From contig JALFIR010000073.1 of NCBI GenBank assembly GCA_022776215.1, positions 1-8,717 on the forward strand: DNA of 8,717 nt, read 5' to 3'. Positions 4,957-8,717 of the stretch are shown piece by piece. Position 1 is the stretch's first letter; each line of letters starts with the position of its first letter. The notes beneath the pieces are model-generated. The model saw nothing but the letters and a program-made list of their open reading frames with translations, made no database searches and was not told the origin of the DNA. This DNA is from Colivicinus sp022776215 (GTDB taxonomy: Bacteria > Bacillota_I > Bacilli_A > Erysipelotrichales > Erysipelotrichaceae). The position numbers and the translations under genes are program-made.

Positions 4957-6009
4957 TTAATTAGAAATAACATATCTGGTTTTCATTTCATTATATTTGC
5001 TAAAAGGAATAAGTCCTTCCTTTTGAAGCCTACCAACAACAATTCCTTCATCGATTTCAAGTTTCTCTGAAAATTTCTTAATAGATGCTTTAGTAAAAAT
5101 TTTGTCCTCAATAAAACCACAAAACTCATCTTGTGGTATTAAAGTATTTTGGGCAAAATTATCAGCTTCATATTCCTCTTTTTCTGTAGTCCCTGTTTGG
5201 ATATTGATGTGTCCTAAAACAACATGTCCAATTTCATGCAATAAACTAAACCAAAATTTATCAGCATCTTTTCCTCTTGCAGTTAAACCAATAACAATTT
5301 TATCTTTGTCATAAAAAGTCGCTCCATGCAAATAAGAACCATCTATATGAGGTAAAAGCACTAAAGCAATGCCACATTCAGACAACATGCTTATTAACTT
5401 AGGACAAAATTCCTCAGGTGATTTTCTGGTCATACTTCTTATTTCAGGAATGTATTGCTCTAATAGGCATAAATTAATAGGCTTAGTATTAATATCCCTA
5501 GCTTCAATTTTAGCTCGTTGAGCCCAAGTTATTAGTGAAAAGTAACTTTTTTCACTAATTGATTGCCTTCTATATACTATGTTTGGTATTAAAGATTCAT
5601 TGACTAAAGATAACCTAACAACTTCGAATAATTTCCTCAATTCAAATACTCTAGTTGTTTTGTCTTTAGTTGATTTGACCCACCCAAACTTTTCAATTTT
5701 AGAATATGGATATTTCTTTAAAAGATCCTCATCTTCCTCCATTTCGTTTTCTTCTTTTACTAATTGAAGTTTTTCTCTATAAATAGATTCAAGATTATTC
5801 CAAAAATGTGCTGGAAGCCCAAGAACCATTTCTAATCTAGATGCCATGTCAGGAGTTAAGGCAACGTCCCCGTTTAAAAACTTACTAATATGTTTCTCAG
5901 ACATGTCCATTCTCTTAGCAAATTCTTTTTGACTCATTTTCCTGTACTGTAGTTGTTCCTTAACCGTAGCACCAGGTGGTGTTGCAATATATGTTCTACT
6001 ACTCTTCAT
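4957..6009 (-). CDS. higA: HigA-type antitoxin fused to an ImmA/IrrE-family zinc peptidase
   Basis: This 350-residue protein has an N-terminal XRE/HigA helix-turn-helix (about 14-75: PGATVKEQLQYRKMSQKEFAKRM, SEKHISKFLNG, then LTPDMASRLEMVLGLPAHFW). A helical middle region follows, then a C-terminal metallopeptidase domain with the HExxH zinc motif LLHEIGHVVLGH (256-267; His258, Glu259, His262) and an EEYEADNFA segment (278-286) that should supply the third ligand. It should neutralise HigB and repress the operon. The peptidase domain may control the regulator's own level, as in ImmA/IrrE-like proteins, but that is inference. I chose ATG 6009: AGAGGGG at 6019-6025 lies 9 bases upstream, and the protein then begins at the usual family position. 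The ATG at 6051 would overlap higB and has no ribosome-binding site. The gap to higB is 25 bases. Confidence 0.88.
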   Translation of the reverse strand: MKSSRTYIATPPGATVKEQLQYRKMSQKEFAKRMDMSEKHISKFLNGDVALTPDMASRLEMVLGLPAHFWNNLESIYREKLQLVKEENEMEEDEDLLKKYPYSKIEKFGWVKSTKDKTTRVFELRKLFEVVRLSLVNESLIPNIVYRRQSISEKSYFSLITWAQRAKIEARDINTKPINLCLLEQYIPEIRSMTRKSPEEFCPKLISMLSECGIALVLLPHIDGSYLHGATFYDKDKIVIGLTARGKDADKFWFSLLHEIGHVVLGHINIQTGTTEKEEYEADNFAQNTLIPQDEFCGFIEDKIFTKASIKKFSEKLEIDEGIVVGRLQKEGLIPFSKYNEMKTRYVISN

Positions 6010-6034
6010 TTCAACAAACCCCTCTCTTGAATGT

Positions 6035-6334
6035 TTAATGATAATCATCAATAATTTCTACTATGCTTACTATCTTTATTTCTCCATCAACCTTAATAAA
6101 GGCAAGTCTATGAGGATGTACTAAATCTACAGCATATTGTCCCTTTCTATCACCACACAAAGGATGACATCTTCCAATACCAAACTGTATCATTTGTTCT
6201 ACTGAATCAGCCGCTTTTAATTCATCAACTCTTTGATGCAAAAGTTCAGCCATCCTATCACCATGTTTTTTTCGAGCTATAGAAGCATTCGTACACACTT
6301 TCATTAAGGTTTTATTTTTATACTCAACCCTCAA
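6035..6334 (-). CDS. higB: HigB/RelE-type toxin (predicted mRNA endonuclease)
   Basis: This 99-residue protein of the HigB branch of the RelE/ParE toxins would be expected to cleave mRNA on the ribosome and arrest growth unless bound by its antitoxin. Family features are the N-terminal VEYKNKTL strand, the HGDRMAELLHQRVDELKAADSVEQM helix pair, the GRCHPLCGDRKGQYAVDLVHPHRLAF core (53-78) and a C-terminal IVEIIDDYH ending in the conserved Tyr-His. The length is typical. The start is a TTG at 6332-6334, supported by GGGG/AAAGGGG at 6342-6348 with 7-base spacing and by alignment with the usual start of this family. The internal ATG at codon 11 has no ribosome-binding site. It is the first gene of the higBA operon, in toxin-first order, and appears intact. 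Confidence 0.92.
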   Translation of the reverse strand: MRVEYKNKTLMKVCTNASIARKKHGDRMAELLHQRVDELKAADSVEQMIQFGIGRCHPLCGDRKGQYAVDLVHPHRLAFIKVDGEIKIVSIVEIIDDYH

Positions 6335-6371
6335 TCAATTACCCCTTTCTCAGCTCAAATATCAACTGAAA

Positions 6372-6388
6372 TTAACCTATCAGGTTAA
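6372..6388. promoter_or_regulatory. operator palindrome of the higBA operon
   Basis: TTAACCT-ATC-AGGTTAA is a perfect inverted repeat with 7-base arms. It begins about 5 bases downstream of the -10 box and covers the expected transcription start, where a bound HigA dimer would block initiation. The match to HigA specificity is inferred from position only. Confidence 0.65.
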
Positions 6389-6392
6389 ATCA

Positions 6393-6421
6393 ATTATAGA
6401 CATAATAGCAACAATAATCAA
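6393..6421 (-). promoter_or_regulatory. higBA promoter
   Basis: On the minus strand -35 TTGATT (6421-6416) and a consensus -10 TATAAT (6398-6393) are separated by exactly 17 bases. Transcription should start near 6386, inside the palindrome at 6372-6388. Confidence 0.7.
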
Positions 6422-6589
6422 TAATAGATAACAACATTTTAAACAATGCAGATCTAAGCCAATATATAGAAGCAACACCTAGTCATCGTACAAACATTCT
6501 TGCAGTCCATAAAAAATAAACAAATCTAATATAGTGTTTGTATTAACTGCTGCCCTATTGATTATTCTTGTTTTATCTAAAAAACTTAT

Positions 6590-6620
6590 AAAACAAACTA
6601 TCCGTTATTATCAGATAGTT
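6590..6620 (-). terminator. probable terminator of deoC
   Basis: On the minus strand AACTATC (6620-6614) pairs with GATAGTT (6602-6596) across an 11-base loop, followed by TGTTTT and a second T-run about 10 bases later. It starts 10 bases after the deoC stop. The broken T-tract makes it moderate in strength. Confidence 0.6.
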
Positions 6621-6629
6621 CATATATTT

Positions 6630-7313
6630 TTATATCAAAGTTTTACTTTCTTTCTCATACTCTTCAAGTATCTTAAAAGAACTACTTGTGCCAATTCTAG
6701 AAGCACCTGCTTCAATCATCTCTTTACATGTATTCCAGTCTCTAATACCACCAGCTGCTTTAATCTTAACAGTATCACCAACAATACTCTTCATAAGCTC
6801 AACATCTTCTTTTCTTGCACCATAAGTACCAAAGCCGGTGCTTGTTTTAATATAATCTGGTTTAATCTTCTTAGCGATATTACATAAGATGATTATTTCA
6901 TCTTTTGTTAAATAACAATTCTCAAAGATGACCTTAGAGATAACATTGTGTTTCTTACAGATTGCTACTATCTCTTTCATTTCTTCTTCGATATAATCAT
7001 AATCTTTGTCTTTTAACTTAGTAATATTAATGACATAGTCTATTTCATCAGCACCATCTAATATTGACTTCTCTGTTTCATACTTCTTTACATCTATTGT
7101 TGTTTGGCCTAGTGGGAAAGATATAGCAGCACCAACATGGATATCGGTGTCTTTAAGTATTTCTTTACACAATTTAACCTGCGCACTATTAACAGCAACC
7201 ATCATTGGATTTAATGATTTAGCTTCAATACAAAATTCTTTCATTTCTTCACTTGATACATACGGTTTTAATAATGTATGATCAAACATCTTTGTTAATT
7301 CATTTCTATTCAT
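6630..7313 (-). CDS. deoC: deoxyribose-phosphate aldolase
   Basis: This class I aldolase should cleave 2-deoxyribose-5-phosphate to glyceraldehyde-3-phosphate and acetaldehyde, in deoxynucleoside salvage in the cytoplasm. The chosen start gives 227 residues, typical of the short bacterial form. Features from that start are FDHTLLKP (about 10-17), VNSAQV (41-46), VGAAISFPLGQT (60-71), GADEIDYVIN (87-96, with the catalytic Asp92), the Schiff-base lysine in YIKTSTGFGTYGA (Lys156) and VKIKAAGGIRDW (182-193, with Lys185). I chose ATG 7313 because GGAG (7320-7323) stands 6 bases upstream. The ATG at 7325 is itself part of that site's surroundings and has no ribosome-binding site. No other deo gene adjoins it, so it appears to be a single-gene unit, divergent from the HNH gene. 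Confidence 0.96.
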   Translation of the reverse strand: MNRNELTKMFDHTLLKPYVSSEEMKEFCIEAKSLNPMMVAVNSAQVKLCKEILKDTDIHVGAAISFPLGQTTIDVKKYETEKSILDGADEIDYVINITKLKDKDYDYIEEEMKEIVAICKKHNVISKVIFENCYLTKDEIIILCNIAKKIKPDYIKTSTGFGTYGARKEDVELMKSIVGDTVKIKAAGGIRDWNTCKEMIEAGASRIGTSSSFKILEEYEKESKTLI

Positions 7314-7319
7314 TTTTTT

Positions 7320-7323
7320 CTCC
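7320..7323 (-). promoter_or_regulatory. ribosome-binding site that fixes the deoC start
   Basis: GGAG lies 6 bases (all A) before ATG 7313 on the minus strand. This selects the internal methionine over the in-frame ATG at 7325, which overlaps this site. Confidence 0.75.
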
Positions 7324-7439
7324 ATATTATGTAAAACTACATTCTTAATATAATCAATTATCTCAAAGAATTTAAAAGATTTGTTTTTGCAATGTGTGGA
7401 TTTTTTTACAAAACAAATGTATCGATAGTAATAAACAAC

Positions 7440-7461
7440 TATAATAAAGTTGATGAAGAGG
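7440..7461 (+). promoter_or_regulatory. -10 box and ribosome-binding site of the HNH gene
   Basis: A consensus TATAAT (7440-7445) has no good -35 partner at 16-18 bases. It lies inside a CAACT/AGTTG inverted repeat (7436-7440 with 7448-7452). GAAGAGG (7455-7461) follows, 10 bases before ATG 7472. These signals point to 7472, not 7604, as the original start of the gene. Confidence 0.5.
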
Positions 7462-7471
7462 TAATAATAAT

Positions 7472-8707
7472 ATGTACGATATAGGAAGTCCAGAATGGTT
7501 TAAAAAAGAGTCACAAGAAGACTTTTACCAAAAGCAATAGATAAAGGGCGAATATCTTAGGGGAGAGTTTCTTAAAAGATTTGCTCCAGAAAAACTAGAG
7601 AAGATGCCGGACAAAGATTTATTGGAACAAGTTTTTGGGAACAATGATGAATCAATGATGAATCTTTTGATGGTGAATAAAGATTACAAAATTTTAGGTT
7701 CGGCTGGCAACTATAGATTTTTGTCTATCTTGTACAAAACAAAAGATTGTTACTCATGGAAATATAAAAAGTCACAAAAAGCTAAGATAATAAGTGATGA
7801 TGAGGCTATAGAAGAAGCTTTGGGTATAAAAGAAAAACTTCTTGAGGCAATAAAAATCATCAATGATTGTAGTCTCGATAGCGTAGATGATTATAGAAAA
7901 TTAGATGATATTTTCTCTAAGTCCAACATATTTTTTTATAGGTACAATTGGGCGTTAAAATATTTCCAAATGGTGTTCCCTTATTATTTTCCTGCAATAT
8001 ATGCTGACCGTATAAAAGATGATCATTCCTTTAATGCAGTAGATAGAGTTTTAGAGAAACTAGGTATAAGTTCAAATCATAGAGAGAAACTGTTTGTTAA
8101 AATTGGTAAAATATCTTTATTTATTCGTGAATGTGATATTAACAATATTGTTTTTAATGAAATTTTTGGCGCAAATTGGAAATGGAATGACAACAAAAAA
8201 GATGCTTTGCCAAACCGTAAAGTTCAAAACACTTTAACGACCGATAATAAAACAATTAATAAGAGCCTTTATAATATACCTTTAAGCAATGATGAACATC
8301 TTAAAGAAGTAAAGAATATTGATAATTATGTTGATAAACTAAAAATTGAAGGTAAAGAAAAAGAAGCTGTTATAAAAGTTAGAGTTAATCAGAGTATTTT
8401 TAGAAGTAATCTTATTAATAAGTATGGTAGTTGTTGTGTATGTAAACTTAACAATAAAGACTTGTTAATAGCTAGCCATATAAAGCCTTGGTCGGTTAGT
8501 AAACCAGAAGAAAAGCTTGATACAGATAATGACTTTTTGCTTTATCCTAATCATGACAAATTATTTGATAAGGACTATATAAGTTTTGATGATGATGGAT
8601 CAATACTAATCTCAAACAAAATAGATGATGAAAACAAGAAATTATTAAATATATCTTAAGAGATAAACATAACTTTAAATGAAGATTGTAGTGTTCGGTT
8701 AAACTGA
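7472..8707 (+). pseudogene. HNH endonuclease with restriction-type N-terminal domain, interrupted by in-frame stops
   Basis: From ATG 7472 (with -10 box and ribosome-binding site) the frame reads MYDIGSPEWFKKESQEDF, then meets TAG at 7538-7540. It reopens in the same frame and runs to TAA at 8657-8659. The stretch FLKRFAPEKLEKM, just after the stop and before the next ATG (7604), looks like the start of a domain seen in McrB-like and other modified-DNA restriction proteins; that is a memory-based resemblance. The following helical domain contains YKTKDCYSWKY and ALKYFQMVFPYYFPAIY. The C-terminal HNH_2-type nuclease is well preserved: VRVNQSIFRSNLINKYG, CCVC, ASHIKPW, LDTDND, LLYPNHDKLFD and ISFDDDGSILIS. 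In residues counted from 7604, these hold His292, Asn309 and His317. After the TAA the frame continues EINITLNEDCSVRLN to TGA 8705, resembling the usual tail, but without the terminal HR-x-x-F element of relatives. A shortened product from 7604 remains possible. Confidence 0.7.
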
Positions 8708-8717
8708 CCAGTCAATT

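Noticed and set aside
5102..5314. Plus-strand ORF of 70 codons
   Set aside because: It is antisense to the peptidase domain of higA, with no start signals or recognisable domain.
5579..5767. Plus-strand ORF of 62 codons
   Set aside because: It is antisense to the middle of higA, low-complexity and serine-rich, with no ribosome-binding site.
6422..6589. Search for genes between the higBA promoter and the deoC terminator
   Set aside because: Only very short ORFs are present (for example 18 codons on the minus strand), with no ribosome-binding sites or recognisable RNA structure.
6534..6887. Plus-strand hydrophobic ORF from GTG 6534
   Set aside because: It runs antisense through the 3' part of deoC, lacks a ribosome-binding site, and its later part is a mirror of deoC codons. 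The first 25 residues look membrane-like, but AT-rich DNA gives this by chance.
7538..7540. Stop-codon reassignment or programmed read-through at the TAG in the HNH gene
   Set aside because: The other genes here end in ordinary TAA or TAG stops (the small gene at 4583 ends in TAG), and no read-through signal is visible. A simple nonsense mutation is more likely.

Overview
The window is AT-rich DNA with short intergenic gaps, Shine-Dalgarno sites of the AAAGGAG/GAGG type and sigma-A-like promoters. Together with the gene content this suggests a low-GC Bacillota (Firmicutes) chromosome, possibly a gut anaerobe of the Erysipelotrichia or Clostridia. The sequence alone does not settle the genus.

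Left part (1-4121, all minus strand). A dTDP-L-rhamnose operon runs rmlA-rmlC-rmlB toward the left edge, with rmlB cut by the window. Its well-formed promoter is built on two abutting perfect palindromes. Upstream lies a one-component regulator that fuses a MerR DNA-binding domain to a SAM-dependent methyltransferase. Next comes alanine dehydrogenase (ald), whose terminator hairpin begins inside its own stop codon and ends about 10 bases before the regulator's start codon.

Intergenic region 4054-4582. It has no convincing protein gene but is not empty. It holds a probable ald promoter, a 21-bp operator-like dyad, a probable small RNA on the plus strand (promoter, three hairpins, rho-independent terminator), and a structured trailer with a terminator on the minus strand.

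Centre (4583-6421, minus strand). This is an accessory module: a HigB-type toxin, a HigA-type antitoxin fused to an ImmA/IrrE zinc peptidase, then two tandem 46-bp repeats that fold as H-type pseudoknots, then a 76-residue conserved small protein (DUF6718-like). The higBA promoter overlaps a perfect palindrome, as expected for autorepression. The pseudoknot repeats resemble the antitoxin RNAs of type III toxin-antitoxin systems and are the best candidate here for something undescribed.

Right part (6422-8717). deoC (deoxyribose-phosphate aldolase) is on the minus strand. Facing away from it on the plus strand is a gene for an HNH nuclease with an N-terminal domain resembling those of modified-DNA restriction proteins. 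It is interrupted by an in-frame TAG at codon 23 and probably also truncated at its 3' end. The stretch 6422-6589 between the higBA promoter and the deoC terminator shows nothing convincing.

Overall, ordinary metabolic genes (rhamnose precursor synthesis, alanine catabolism, deoxynucleoside salvage) surround a small toxin-antitoxin, defence and regulatory-RNA segment.
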